A stretch of 64,000 nt of DNA from JAJXWB01 sp046349085 (GTDB lineage: Bacteria > Pseudomonadota > Alphaproteobacteria > Rhizobiales > Beijerinckiaceae), in the NCBI GenBank assembly GCA_046349085.1, contig JAXMDA010000004.1, positions 372,001 to 436,000 on the forward strand, in the 5' to 3' direction. The notes below the pieces were generated by a model. That model had not been told where the DNA came from. It saw nothing but the letters and a program-made list of their open reading frames with translations, and made no database searches. Position 1 is the first letter of the stretch; every line of letters begins with the position of its first letter. The translations under genes and the position numbers were made by a program. Of this stretch, positions 22,279-31,792 are shown in pieces.

Positions 22279-23289
22279 TCACTCGCCGGTCCGCACGATC
22301 ATGATGTCGATATCGCGCGTCGGCGTGAAATTCTGCCGCCGCACCTCGAACCTGGTCGGCCCGATCTTCTTCACGCCGGTCTCGCAAAAGCTGACCAGCG
22401 CATCCGGTCTGCCCTTGTCGACCGTCAGGCGATAATCGCCGATCGGCCCGGCCCAGTTGGCGCCCGTCGTCAGCACGTAGGACAGCCGCCATTCGGGCGG
22501 CGGCGTTCCCTTGTTCCGGCGCGTCATCGCCGCGACGCTCTTGATGAAATCCGCGTCCGTGCAGAAGCGGGTCTGATAGTCGCGCTTCGTCTGCGCATCC
22601 GCATTCCGGTCGTTGACCGACGTCTGCACCGTGCCGCCGACGCTCGGCGTATAGCGATGCTCAATGGAAATCTCGCGGCCCGCCGGGAAGGTCTGCTTCC
22701 AGTAATAGTTCTGCTTCAGCGTCCATTCCGGCGCGATGTGATGCTCCATGCCCTTGCCCTGGTCGAAATCGTCGGCGCGCACGATCTTCTCGTCCTCGAG
22801 CTGCTTCTGACTGTCCTTCGGCAGGGCGTCGAGCGCGGCATGTGTCCTTTTCGCGCGCGGCATGAGCGGGATGTTCAGGGCCTTCAGGCGCGCCGTCACG
22901 TCCTTGCCGGCGACGATCGCCTTCTGCTCGACATCGGCCTTGACGGGCGCGCCGTCCGCCATCGTGCGAAATCCGAGGAAATTGTCGGATTCGTCGTCCG
23001 GCACGACGATGTTGTTGGCGTCGGTGAAATCGACGTCCGGCATGGGAAAGGCGACGACTATTGTCTGGTCGGCGCTGGCGCGATTGAAGAAGCGGTAGCG
23101 CACCACGATTTCCTTCTCGGAAATCGAAAGGTCTTCCGACCGCATTTCGATGTCGTTGGTCTTGCCGAAGACGAGGCCGCCCGCGGTCAGCGCGGCGCTC
23201 GTGTCGTTGGCGCGGACCGGCGCCGCATGAAGCAGGACGACGCAGACGAGCGCGCGGCGCGCGACGCGGGGCGACCGGAAATATTTCAA
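22279..23289 (-). CDS. DUF4424-type secreted protein
   Basis: 336 residues with an N-terminal signal sequence (MKYFRSPRVARRALVCVVLL, cut near VRAND). The start of the mature part, NDTSAALTAGGLVFGKTNDI followed by EMRSEDLSIS, and the blocks VRYRFFNR, DIDFTD-like FPMPDVDF and FRLTVDKGRP-like YRLTVDKGRP match the uncharacterised DUF4424 family of periplasmic proteins. Function unknown. It is the first gene of a probable two-gene transcript with the Cys-rich secreted protein. Confidence 0.8.
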   Translation of the reverse strand: MKYFRSPRVARRALVCVVLLHAAPVRANDTSAALTAGGLVFGKTNDIEMRSEDLSISEKEIVVRYRFFNRASADQTIVVAFPMPDVDFTDANNIVVPDDESDNFLGFRTMADGAPVKADVEQKAIVAGKDVTARLKALNIPLMPRAKRTHAALDALPKDSQKQLEDEKIVRADDFDQGKGMEHHIAPEWTLKQNYYWKQTFPAGREISIEHRYTPSVGGTVQTSVNDRNADAQTKRDYQTRFCTDADFIKSVAAMTRRNKGTPPPEWRLSYVLTTGANWAGPIGDYRLTVDKGRPDALVSFCETGVKKIGPTRFEVRRQNFTPTRDIDIMIVRTGE

Positions 23290-23355
23290 GACGGCTTCCT
23301 TCGGCTTGAGCTTAGCCTGAGAAAACAGGATTTGTATGTGTGGGACAAGCGCCGC

Positions 23356-23883
23356 TTACGTCGGCGTCAATTGCGCGAGCACGGCCTCCAGAGGCTGCGC
23401 ATGGGCGACGACCAGATCGGCCGCCGCCGCGACGTCGTCGATATGCGCGTGCGGCAGAGGCCCGGGCGGCGGCGCGAGATCGGAGATCAGCGCGCAGATC
23501 TGCGGATCGTCGGGATAGCGCAACGGCTTGCCGTTGGCGGCGCGATGGATCTCGATCTTCGGATGCGCGTCCGAACGAAAGCCCTCGATCAGCAGGATAT
23601 CGACGGGCGCAAACATCGGCAGAAGATCGCCGAGCCGCGGCGGCGGCCCATCGCGCAATTCGGTGAGCAGCGCCAGCCGCTGCTCGGAAGCGACCAGCAC
23701 CTGCGCCGCGCCTGCCTCGCGATGGCGGTGGGAATCCTTGCCCGGCCTGTCCATGTCGAAGGCGTGATGGGCATGTTTGAGCGTCGAAACCGACAAACCC
23801 CTCCGCCGCAGCTCCGGAATGAGTTTCTCGATCAGCGTGGTCTTGCCCGCCCCGCTCCATCCGGCAAGGCCGATCACGCGCAT
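23356..23883 (-). CDS. mobB: Molybdopterin-guanine dinucleotide biosynthesis GTPase MobB
   Basis: 175 residues. P-loop GWSGAGKT (8-15), STLKHAHHAFDMDRPGKDS and a DILLIEGFRSDAHPKIE block are the MobB signature. MobB binds GTP and assists MobA in making the Mo-bisMGD cofactor in the cytoplasm. It is divergent from the DUF2478 gene (51-base gap) and close to mobA, so the three genes form a molybdenum-cofactor locus. Confidence 0.95.
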   Translation of the reverse strand: MRVIGLAGWSGAGKTTLIEKLIPELRRRGLSVSTLKHAHHAFDMDRPGKDSHRHREAGAAQVLVASEQRLALLTELRDGPPPRLGDLLPMFAPVDILLIEGFRSDAHPKIEIHRAANGKPLRYPDDPQICALISDLAPPPGPLPHAHIDDVAAAADLVVAHAQPLEAVLAQLTPT

Positions 23884-23934
23884 GTCGCGTCCGTTCTTTC
23901 TCGTTTCTCCATGATGTTGTATCTAGCAGAGGCC

Positions 23935-24477
23935 ATGGGCAATGCGGAAGCCAGCAAGGGCCTCGCGACGAGCCGTCTCGCCGCCATCGTCTTCGATCGC
24001 GACGAAGCGGTCGACGACGTCATGCGCGCCTTCATCGACACGCTTCGCGATGGCGGCTTCAAGGTCGCGGGCCTCGTGCAGGAGCCCGGCGCGGAAGAGC
24101 GCGATCTTCAGGTCCGCGACCTGACGACCGGCGAGCGCCTGCCCATCATGCAGGACCTCGGCGCGGACTCCTCCGGCTGCGCGGTCGATCCCGCGGCCAT
24201 CGCCGTCGCCGCCCGCATGATCGACCGCGCGCGCGGCGAAAAGCCGGACCTGCTCGTCGTCAACCGCTTCGGCCGGCTGGAGAGCGAGGGCGCGGGCATG
24301 ATCGCCGAAATCGGCGCAGCGGTCGCCGAGGGCGAGGCGGTGCTGATCGCCGTGCCCCTGCGGTACCGCGACGCGTGGAACGCCTTCGCCGACGGGCTCG
24401 ACGCGCAGATCCCCGCCGAGCGGGGCGGGCTCGAGCGCTGGTGGAGCGCCCTCGCGCGCGAAAACGCCTCAGCCTGA
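23935..24477 (+). CDS. DUF2478 protein, molybdenum-locus associated
   Basis: 180 residues from ATG 23935 (AGAGG just upstream); an in-frame ATG at 23914 is possible. Blocks RLAAIVFDRDEAVDDVMRAF, GLVQEPG, PDLLVVNRFGRLESEG and LIAVPLRYRDAW match the DUF2478 family, a NTPase-like fold (related to THEP1) repeatedly found beside molybdate transport and cofactor genes. The role is not established; a regulatory or cofactor-handling function is inferred. It is on the opposite strand between mobB and mobA and overlaps the mobA tail by nine bases. Confidence 0.82.
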   Translation: MGNAEASKGLATSRLAAIVFDRDEAVDDVMRAFIDTLRDGGFKVAGLVQEPGAEERDLQVRDLTTGERLPIMQDLGADSSGCAVDPAAIAVAARMIDRARGEKPDLLVVNRFGRLESEGAGMIAEIGAAVAEGEAVLIAVPLRYRDAWNAFADGLDAQIPAERGGLERWWSALARENASA

Positions 24478-25092
24478 ACGCGCCATCGCCTCGGCGCGCG
24501 CGAGATCGTCCGGCCTGTTGACGTTGAAGAACGGGTCGTACGGCGTCGTCGGCCATTCGGCCTCCGCGACCGCATGGAGCGCGGCGTATGCCTCGACCTT
24601 GCGCACGCCCTCCGCGAGCGCGCGCGCCAACTCCTCCTCGAGCGCGACAGGCCAGAGCGCGACAACGTGATGCCGCCGCCCCCCCGACGCCGCAACCGCA
24701 ATGTCGGCGTGCGCCGCGCGCCGCGCCGCATGAAGGCGCGCAACGAGATCGGACGGCGCAAAAGGCGCGTCGACCGACAGCGTGCAGACGAAATCGCAGC
24801 CTCTCGCACGCGAAAAACGCAGGCCCGCCAAAACGCCCGCGAGCGGGCCGCCGTCGGCGGTGTCGTCGGCAATCACGGGCAGGTCGAACTGACCGAGACG
24901 CTCGGCGTCACCATTGGCGTTCAGCGCCAGCGCGCCGCACTGCGGGGCGAGCCGGGCGATGGCGTGGGCGGCGAGCGGCCGTCCGCCGAGCGGCAGCAGC
25001 GCCTTGTCGGCGCCGCCCATGCGCCGCCCCTGCCCGCCTGCGAGGATCAGGCCGAGGGTTGAGGCGCGGTCGGCGACGTCGTCGGCCCTCAT
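24469..25092 (-). CDS. mobA: Molybdenum cofactor guanylyltransferase MobA
   Basis: 207 residues. The nucleotidyltransferase signature LILAGGQGRRMGGADKALLPL is at 15-35, with the catalytic-site Asp in TLSVDAPF and the C-terminal FFNVNRPDDL block. MobA transfers GMP from GTP to molybdopterin, giving MGD for DMSO-reductase-family enzymes such as formate dehydrogenase and nitrate reductase. A DUF2478 gene lies between mobB and mobA on the other strand. Confidence 0.96.
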   Translation of the reverse strand: MRADDVADRASTLGLILAGGQGRRMGGADKALLPLGGRPLAAHAIARLAPQCGALALNANGDAERLGQFDLPVIADDTADGGPLAGVLAGLRFSRARGCDFVCTLSVDAPFAPSDLVARLHAARRAAHADIAVAASGGRRHHVVALWPVALEEELARALAEGVRKVEAYAALHAVAEAEWPTTPYDPFFNVNRPDDLARAEAMARSG

Positions 25093-25131
25093 CCGTTATT
25101 GCAAGCCAACGGGTCGCGCGTAGCGCGCGCC

Positions 25132-25212
25132 CGATGACAGGCTCCGCGAAGCAATCCAGGGGCCGCGACCCGGCCCCGGATTGCTTCGTCGCTGCGCCCC
25201 TCGCAATGACGG
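25132..25212. repeat. Palindromic repeat, GAAGCAATCC type
   Basis: GCGAAGCAATCC and GGATTGCTTCG arms, with outer GATGACAGG and CGCAATGACGG ends, flank a GC stem. Related copies lie at 43029, 46841, 47688 and 54560. It separates mobA from the outer-membrane-protein gene. Confidence 0.8.
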
Positions 25213-25222
25213 GTCGAATGGA

Positions 25223-25996
25223 TCAAAACTTCCACCACATGGCGGTGACGATGCCACGTTCGAAGGCCGAATTCACCCCGCGCAACGCCATGAGGCCGCC
25301 GAACTGCACAGAGAGGGAGTCCGTCAGGTCATAGACGACGCTCGCCTTCACCTTTTGCGACAGCATGAAGCGATCGCCGAGCCGTCCGGGGGCGATCGCG
25401 GTGAAGGATTGCAGCATCAGCGTCGTGCGCTCCAAAGGCCGCACCGCCCAGGTGGCGTCGAAGCGGAACTGGTTCCCGAAGACGGCGCGGGAACGAAAGC
25501 CGACCTGCACGTCGACATAGCCGCCAAGGCCAAGCACTTCCATCTTGCGGCCGAACAGCAGCCGCGCGTCGACCTGCGCGCGGTCCCGAATGTCGGAGAA
25601 TTCCGCCGCCCCCCGGCCGCCCGCGGCGTAGCGCGCGGTCGCCTGCGCGGAAAGAATATTGTCGCCCCATTCCACGACCTTCACGCGCGCGCCGGCTTCC
25701 GCCACGCCGATGCGCGTGCGGCTCACGCCCGGCGGCTTTGCGTGGAACGTGAACCATGAGGGATCGCCGACCAGCGTCACGGATTCGGTGAGGCCGTATT
25801 CGGCGTAGGTGGAGAGTTCGAACTTGCGCCACGCCGGCACGGCGCCCGCGCGGCCGAAAGCGTCGTAAGCGACATTGGCTTCGGAAAAGGTCAGCTCGGC
25901 GATTACCTGGCCGTGCTCGGGCGCCTGCATGAAGGCTCCCGCCCATGCAAGACATGGCGCAAAAAACGCCGCGAGCACGCAAATAAAACGCACCAT
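25223..25996 (-). CDS. Outer-membrane beta-barrel protein
   Basis: 257 residues with signal peptide MVRFICVLAAFFAPCLAWA (19 residues; cut before GAFMQAP). The mature part alternates short amphipathic strands (AELTFSEANVAYD, STYAEYGLTESVTLVG, VDVQVGFRSR, TTLMLQSFTAIAPG) and ends in the aromatic residue of MWWKF, the signal for BAM-assisted insertion. The family is unknown to me; it looks like the short porin-like or transporter-like barrels. It may be cotranscribed with the glucan-modifying membrane protein downstream (117-bp gap, same strand). Confidence 0.75.
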   Translation of the reverse strand: MVRFICVLAAFFAPCLAWAGAFMQAPEHGQVIAELTFSEANVAYDAFGRAGAVPAWRKFELSTYAEYGLTESVTLVGDPSWFTFHAKPPGVSRTRIGVAEAGARVKVVEWGDNILSAQATARYAAGGRGAAEFSDIRDRAQVDARLLFGRKMEVLGLGGYVDVQVGFRSRAVFGNQFRFDATWAVRPLERTTLMLQSFTAIAPGRLGDRFMLSQKVKASVVYDLTDSLSVQFGGLMALRGVNSAFERGIVTAMWWKF

Positions 25997-26113
25997 TGAA
26001 ATCGACTGAACTATCTGGCCGCAAAAGTTATTCTACGGCCGGCCCGATATTTGTCGAGTGCGACGGGCCGCGACGGCACGCCACATGGCCGAAAGGATGA
26101 GCGCGCCTGCGGG

Positions 26114-29100
26114 TCAGCCGACGACTGGCTCCGCGCCCTGGGCCGTATAGACCTTGCCGCGATAGACGACGCGCTTGAGCTGCAATTCGCCCTTTGGATC
26201 GAAGGCGTCCGGGCGCAGCGAGAACTCGCCCTTCTCCAGTTGCAGGCCGAGCAGCGCATAGGCGCCGATCATCATGCGCGCCGCCGAGCCCGTGTACCAG
26301 GCCCAGCCGCCGCGCCCCTCGTAGCCCGGCCCCTCGTAGACGTCGGCGGCCTGCTGGTGCGGCGGCAGGCCGTAGCGTTCGGCCGCCTCCGGCGTCGCAT
26401 ATTTGGACAGCGGCGAAATCTCGACCCACACCTGATAGGCGCGCGCGAACAGCCGCGCCGCCTCTTTCGCGTCGCCCTTGGCCTGCGCCTGCTCGGCCAG
26501 CATGACCAGCGCGTCCACGAACCACGAGACGCCGTGCGAATATTGCCCGCCATTCTCGCGCACGCCCGGCGGATATTCCGCGGAGCGGCCGGGGAATGGA
26601 TCGGACTGCTCGTCGTAGTGCGGAGCGACGAGCAGCACGCGATCCGGCCGCTCCAGCACGGCCAGCGCCTTTTCCACGCATTCCACGCCGCGCGCAAAAT
26701 CTACGGCGCGCGAGAGGACCGGCCACGAAGCCGTCATCGCGCTCATCGGCGTCACTTCCTTGCCGTTGTCGGCATAGGCGCGCAGGTAGCGGTCGCCGCG
26801 CCAGCACTTGTCGAGCGCGCCGCGCAGCTTTTCGGCCGTGTCGCGGTAGCGCGCGGCCAGGTCGCGCTTGCCGCGCCGTTCGCAGAGCTTTGCGAAGTCG
26901 ATCAATATGCCGTGCAGGAAGAAGCCGACCCACACGCTCTCGCCGCGGCCTTCGAGGCCAATGAGGTTCATGCCGTCGTCCCAGTCGCCGGCGCCCATCA
27001 GCGGCAGGCCGTTGCGGCCGAAGCGCGCCAGCGTCCATTCGATCGCAAGGCGGCAATGATCGAACAGTTTCGCGCTCTCGCGCGAGGGCAACGGCACGTC
27101 GGCGTTGCTCTCGACGCCCTTCGGCAGCGCCGCCGTCTCGATGAAGCCGGTCTCGACGTCGAGCACGGCGTCGTCGCCGGTCGCCGCGACATAGCGCAGC
27201 GTCACGAAGGGCAGCCACAGATGCGGGTCGGAGGCGATGGTGCGATCGGCGAGCCCCGTGCCGCCGCCCGGCGCCGTATGCCACCATTTCACCGCATCGC
27301 CCTCGATGAACTGGCGCGCGGCGTGCAGCAAAGTCTGCCGGCGGGTGAGTTCCGGCGCAAGCAGGGTCAGCGGCAGAACGTCCTGCAACTGATCGCGATA
27401 GCCGGTCGCGCCCGAACGCTGCGCCGGACCCGTGCGGCCCCAAAGACGCGAGGCGAGCAATTGATAGGGCAGCCAATCGTTCACGAGCCGGTCGAACTCC
27501 GGCTTGTTCGTCTCGATGCGCAGCACGCCGAGCTGGTCTGTCCAGAAATTCTTTGTCTCGGCCAGCATCCGCTCGGCCCAGCCGAGCCCGCGCGCCACTT
27601 CCGCGAAATGCGCGGCCTCCGCCAGGCCGCCGGTTTGTCCCATCGAGAACACGATCTTCGCCTCGCGGCCGGCTTTCACTTCGACGGGGCCGCAGAAGGC
27701 CGCCACCGTGCGCTGGCGCCGCTCGGTCGTCAGGTCCGGATGGTTGTGCTCGACCATGTAGGGCACGCGCGAGCCGCGCTGATTGGCCCCGATCGCACGC
27801 CGCCGCGACGTCTCCGCGAATTCGGCGGCCAGCGACGTCGAGGCGAAAGCCCAGCCCTTGGCGAAATGGTTTTTTGGATTGCGGAAATAGAGCGCGCAGC
27901 CGTTGTCGTCCGTCCGCGTCACGATCGAGCCCTGGCTTTCCACCATGGTCTCGTCGAGCGCGATCTCGGCGATGGGCGCAACGTTGAACATGCGGTCGCC
28001 CGCCGTCTTGTTGACGATGCGCAGAATTTTCACCTCGCACGCCCGGCCGGGCGGCGCGAACACCGTCATCTCGAGATCGAGGTCGGCGCGCGTGCGGCGA
28101 TAGACGACATAGCCGAGGCCAAATTCGGCTTCGTAGGCGCCGTCCTTGCGGCGCAGCGGCGCGAAGGTCGCGCAATCCGTGTCGCCGCTGGCCATGTCGC
28201 GCACATAGATCGCCTGGCCGGACGGGCCGAAACGGCCCTCGCCCATGCGGAAGGGCGTGAGCGAATTCTGCCGCGCGTTGATCGCGAAGGAGAAGATGTC
28301 GCCTTCCGCCGTCATCACGGCGCCGGAGCCGAAATTGTTGGAGATCACGTGTGCGTAGGGACGCGGCAGCCCCGGCGTGACCGTCAGCGACTTGCCGTCC
28401 GCCGAAAACTGCGCCGAGGCGCCCGGCAGCGCCGGCGCCGGCAACAGAGAGCGTATCCGCGTCTCGACGCGCTCGATTTCCTGCGTCGACGGCGCGTTGG
28501 CGTTGAGATGCCGCGCGATCGCATCGACGGCGGCCGCGAAATTCTTCGCCCAGCCGTCGACGAGAACGATCTCCGTCGCGCTTTCGGGCGCAATGCGCGC
28601 CTCGTAGACGAGGCTGCCGCAGGGCTCGAAGGAATAGAGCAGGCCATCGTCGCTGACCTCGCGCAGCGGCGCGCGGCCGGTCAGCGCGTCGGGATCGGCC
28701 GAGGTGCCGAGCCCATAGAAGCGCGACTTCATGTCTTCGTAGCCGACGAGGCGCACGTCGCCGGTCTCGCCGGGCCCCGCCGCATGGAAGGCGACCTCGT
28801 GCGACATGCGACGCTGCGACTGACGCTGGTGCGACGTCTTGAGCAGCCGGTTCTGCACGATGATGGCGGCCGGGTCCCGCATGAACCACGTGCCGACATG
28901 CAGCGCGTTATAGGCGGCGTCGCGGCGCTCCGTGCCGGGCTCGTTCACAACCCATTCGCGCAGCGTCGCGACCTTGATGCGACGCGACCGGTTTTCCAGA
29001 TTGACGATCTTGATACGGGTGACCTCGACGGCCTCCGTCTCGACCACTTCGATTGTCGCTTCCACGCGCAGGCCGTTCATGACGCGCGACATGAACAGCC

Positions 29101-31597
29101 GCGTCGGCGACAGGCGCTGCAGTTTCGTCGCCTCGCCGCCGGCGATCGGCGCATTGCCGAGCGACCAGAGATCGCCGTCGCCCTCGCGGAAGTAGACGAA
29201 CTTGCCGCGCGGCTGGCCGGGATCGTCGGGCTGGCGCGTGATGTCGATCTGCGCGCCGTCGCGCGCGGTGCGCTCGACGCGGCTCACGCCCTGCCCGTCG
29301 TCGTACCATTCGCTCGTCAGATAGCCGTTGGTGAGAATGAAGGGTTTCGAATCCGGCAGGCCGCCGACGCCCGTGCCGAACGCCGGCGCGGCGCGCCGCA
29401 CGTTCACCGCCAGCCGCCGCAGCACCAGCGCGGCGAGAAACAGCGCCGCAGCCGCCGCGACGAGCGCATAACCGAGCAGGAGGTTGAGCGTCGGCTGCGC
29501 GACCATGCGCAGCTTTTCGGCGCCCGTCCACGCCTTGTCCCAGTCGGCGCCGGCGGGAATGTAGAAGGGCAGCAGCAGCGGCATCCACGTGCCGAAGCGG
29601 CGCAGGCCCTCGGGGATGGCGCGGCTCGTCTGCGCCTTGCCCAGGAACCTTGCGGAAGACTCGTCCAGCGCATCGCCGCCGACGAAGGACAGGTTGACCA
29701 GCGTCGCCACGCGCAGGCCCATGTGATCGAACCAGATCAGCACGCGCAGCCAGTCGTAGGCGAGAATGCCGGTGAAGACCGCAAGGCTCCAGTCGACGAA
29801 AGCCTGGTGCGGCTGCGTCGTCGCGATCAGCGTGGCGACGCCCGTGCGCACGAGGCCGTCCTGATTGTACCAGGCGGGCTCGGGCACCGACTTCAGGAAG
29901 GTGTAGATGACCGGCGCCATCCACAGGCCCCAGCGCAGCACGAGAATGGCGTTGTCGACGAGCTGGCGCACGCCGTCCTCGCTGAACAGCTTGCGCAGCG
30001 GCTTGAGATCGCGCTTCACCAGCGCGGTCAGGAAGAACAGGTTGATGGAGAACAGCGGCGCCGCGAAAATCCACTGGATCACGCCCGACACGGATTCGAT
30101 GTAGAACAGCTTCACGCCGCCTTCCACCGGACCGAGATTGGTCACGCCCCATTTCGAGAAGAGCGGCCAGATATTGTAGGCTTCGATCGGCCTGCCCCAT
30201 TTCGGATAGAAGGTGGCCGTGTATTTGTAGAACTTGACGTTGACGCTTTCGAGCTGCGCGGCGTCGAAATACCAGGCGATGGCTCCGCCGACGAAACCGC
30301 CGAGCAGCGCGCCGAACAGATAGACGCGCCAGCTCGACAGCTTGCGGCGCCGGCGCGTGAGGATCGGCGCGACATCCGACAGGAGATCGACGCCCGCATA
30401 GGCGAAGGCGCCGGCGACGACGCCGAACAGGAAGCGGCTGAAGCCGTCCCAGCCCGACATGGACGATTCGGCGGCGAGCCAGATCGCCGCGCCGACCGCC
30501 AGTCCGCGCAGATAATTCTGGGGTCGCTGCAATTCGCGCACGAGACGCATGGCGAAGGGCGGCGTCGAATCCGTGCTCTCCATGATCGTGCGCCCGAGCG
30601 GGAAGAAGGCCGCGCCGAGCACGGCGGCGCCGATGATGCCCGTCGTCAGAAACAGGTTGAACACGCGTTGGTCGTCGAGCAGCGCGCCGACGAAGGTGAG
30701 CAGCCCCATGAACACGAAGCCGTAGACCGCGCCCTTGCTCGCGCCCGAAACCCAGGGCTTGCGCACCGCCGGCTCGATCGGCGGCGAGCCGTGCAGCAGG
30801 TCGGCGATCGCCTGCGTGACGAGATAGGTCTCGCCCCAGATGCCGGCCTGCGCCAGCGCCGCGGTGAGCGCCGACAGCGGCACGATGGCGGCCACCGGCA
30901 GCGACTGCGCGAAAGCGCTCGAGCCGAACGTCGCGATCAGCGGCGAGAAGGAAGCGTAGGCCGCGGCCGCGAACAACACGCCGTGCAGGCGCGGATCGCG
31001 CGGCAGCCGCCGCCCGAGCGCGATGGCTGCGCCGGCGATGATCGCCTCGTTGATGAGAAACAGGCCGATGGTGCGGCCGATCGCCGCCTCCGTCGGAACG
31101 GCGAGCGGAAGCCCGATCGCGACGGCGCGGCCGATCTGCGCCGGCAGGTCGGAGCCGAGCGCGATGAACACGCAGAACAGGAAAGGTATGAGCGCGAGCG
31201 CGCCATTGGCCGCCGCCTGCGGCCTGCGGCCCGAATAGGCCATGATGATGAGAAGCGAGGCGATGTAGAGGCCCGCCGCGCAGCAGGCGCCGACCGACGT
31301 GAAGGCGAAGAGATCGGCCCATGCGCCCGGCGCCCGCCACAGGAAGCCCTGCGGATTGCAGAGCAGCGCGTAGACGCCGACGACGAGCGCGTCGAACCAG
31401 CCGACGCGCGCCAGCGTGATCAGGAAACGCCCTTCAGGATTGACGAGCGCAAGCCCGAGCGCCGCTGTCGCGCCTGCGCCGAGCGCCGCCTCCCAGCCTC
31501 CCATGCCGGCCAGCGCAATGCTCGCGCCCAGCAGCAGAAGCCCCGCCAAGAGCGCAGTGAGAGGCGCGCCCCGTTCCTGTGTCGCGGCAATGGTCAT
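26114..31597 (-). CDS. Membrane-anchored GH94 protein related to the C-terminal half of cyclic beta-1,2-glucan synthase
   Basis: 1827 residues. Residues about 1-740 carry a dozen or more hydrophobic helices and several soluble loops. They show no D-D-D/QxxRW glycosyltransferase motif. Two beta-sandwich segments of the kind found in tandem in NdvB/Cgs proteins follow, one at about 752 (PFILTNGYLTSEWYDD) and one at about 1084 (YAHVISNNFGSGAVMTAEGD). A GH94 (alpha/alpha)6-type catalytic domain spans about 1360-1780, with ATGYRDQLQDVLPL, the Asp motif GAGDWDDGMN (about 1537), GGQYSHGVSWFVDAL and GGWAWYTGSAARM. Family-typical NdvB/Cgs proteins are about 2800-2900 residues and have a GT84 half before this; here it is replaced by another membrane region. 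The GH94 domain suggests phosphorolysis, chain-length control or modification of a beta-glucan in the envelope. Product unknown. Confidence 0.8.
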   Translation of the reverse strand: MTIAATQERGAPLTALLAGLLLLGASIALAGMGGWEAALGAGATAALGLALVNPEGRFLITLARVGWFDALVVGVYALLCNPQGFLWRAPGAWADLFAFTSVGACCAAGLYIASLLIIMAYSGRRPQAAANGALALIPFLFCVFIALGSDLPAQIGRAVAIGLPLAVPTEAAIGRTIGLFLINEAIIAGAAIALGRRLPRDPRLHGVLFAAAAYASFSPLIATFGSSAFAQSLPVAAIVPLSALTAALAQAGIWGETYLVTQAIADLLHGSPPIEPAVRKPWVSGASKGAVYGFVFMGLLTFVGALLDDQRVFNLFLTTGIIGAAVLGAAFFPLGRTIMESTDSTPPFAMRLVRELQRPQNYLRGLAVGAAIWLAAESSMSGWDGFSRFLFGVVAGAFAYAGVDLLSDVAPILTRRRRKLSSWRVYLFGALLGGFVGGAIAWYFDAAQLESVNVKFYKYTATFYPKWGRPIEAYNIWPLFSKWGVTNLGPVEGGVKLFYIESVSGVIQWIFAAPLFSINLFFLTALVKRDLKPLRKLFSEDGVRQLVDNAILVLRWGLWMAPVIYTFLKSVPEPAWYNQDGLVRTGVATLIATTQPHQAFVDWSLAVFTGILAYDWLRVLIWFDHMGLRVATLVNLSFVGGDALDESSARFLGKAQTSRAIPEGLRRFGTWMPLLLPFYIPAGADWDKAWTGAEKLRMVAQPTLNLLLGYALVAAAAALFLAALVLRRLAVNVRRAAPAFGTGVGGLPDSKPFILTNGYLTSEWYDDGQGVSRVERTARDGAQIDITRQPDDPGQPRGKFVYFREGDGDLWSLGNAPIAGGEATKLQRLSPTRLFMSRVMNGLRVEATIEVVETEAVEVTRIKIVNLENRSRRIKVATLREWVVNEPGTERRDAAYNALHVGTWFMRDPAAIIVQNRLLKTSHQRQSQRRMSHEVAFHAAGPGETGDVRLVGYEDMKSRFYGLGTSADPDALTGRAPLREVSDDGLLYSFEPCGSLVYEARIAPESATEIVLVDGWAKNFAAAVDAIARHLNANAPSTQEIERVETRIRSLLPAPALPGASAQFSADGKSLTVTPGLPRPYAHVISNNFGSGAVMTAEGDIFSFAINARQNSLTPFRMGEGRFGPSGQAIYVRDMASGDTDCATFAPLRRKDGAYEAEFGLGYVVYRRTRADLDLEMTVFAPPGRACEVKILRIVNKTAGDRMFNVAPIAEIALDETMVESQGSIVTRTDDNGCALYFRNPKNHFAKGWAFASTSLAAEFAETSRRRAIGANQRGSRVPYMVEHNHPDLTTERRQRTVAAFCGPVEVKAGREAKIVFSMGQTGGLAEAAHFAEVARGLGWAERMLAETKNFWTDQLGVLRIETNKPEFDRLVNDWLPYQLLASRLWGRTGPAQRSGATGYRDQLQDVLPLTLLAPELTRRQTLLHAARQFIEGDAVKWWHTAPGGGTGLADRTIASDPHLWLPFVTLRYVAATGDDAVLDVETGFIETAALPKGVESNADVPLPSRESAKLFDHCRLAIEWTLARFGRNGLPLMGAGDWDDGMNLIGLEGRGESVWVGFFLHGILIDFAKLCERRGKRDLAARYRDTAEKLRGALDKCWRGDRYLRAYADNGKEVTPMSAMTASWPVLSRAVDFARGVECVEKALAVLERPDRVLLVAPHYDEQSDPFPGRSAEYPPGVRENGGQYSHGVSWFVDALVMLAEQAQAKGDAKEAARLFARAYQVWVEISPLSKYATPEAAERYGLPPHQQAADVYEGPGYEGRGGWAWYTGSAARMMIGAYALLGLQLEKGEFSLRPDAFDPKGELQLKRVVYRGKVYTAQGAEPVVG

Positions 31598-31792
31598 CGC
31601 GTGTTCGCTCTTCCCTCTGTCGTCCGCGACGAAGCCTCCCCCGGGGCAACCCGCGCCAAGCGCCGCCTGAGCTTTCGCGCTCGGAGGCGCGCATTGATTC
31701 GGCTCGTCCCACTATAGCCGCCAGCCCCGCCCGGCCACATTGCCCTCCTCCGCGCTATCCCCTAATTCCTTGGCGTCAACGGAGGACGACCC

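Noticed and set aside
26051..31717. 1888-codon open frame on the plus strand opposite the GH94 gene
   Set aside because: Arg/His/Asp-rich composition with no recognisable motifs; the minus strand encodes a coherent GH94 protein. Long antisense frames are expected in DNA of this GC content.
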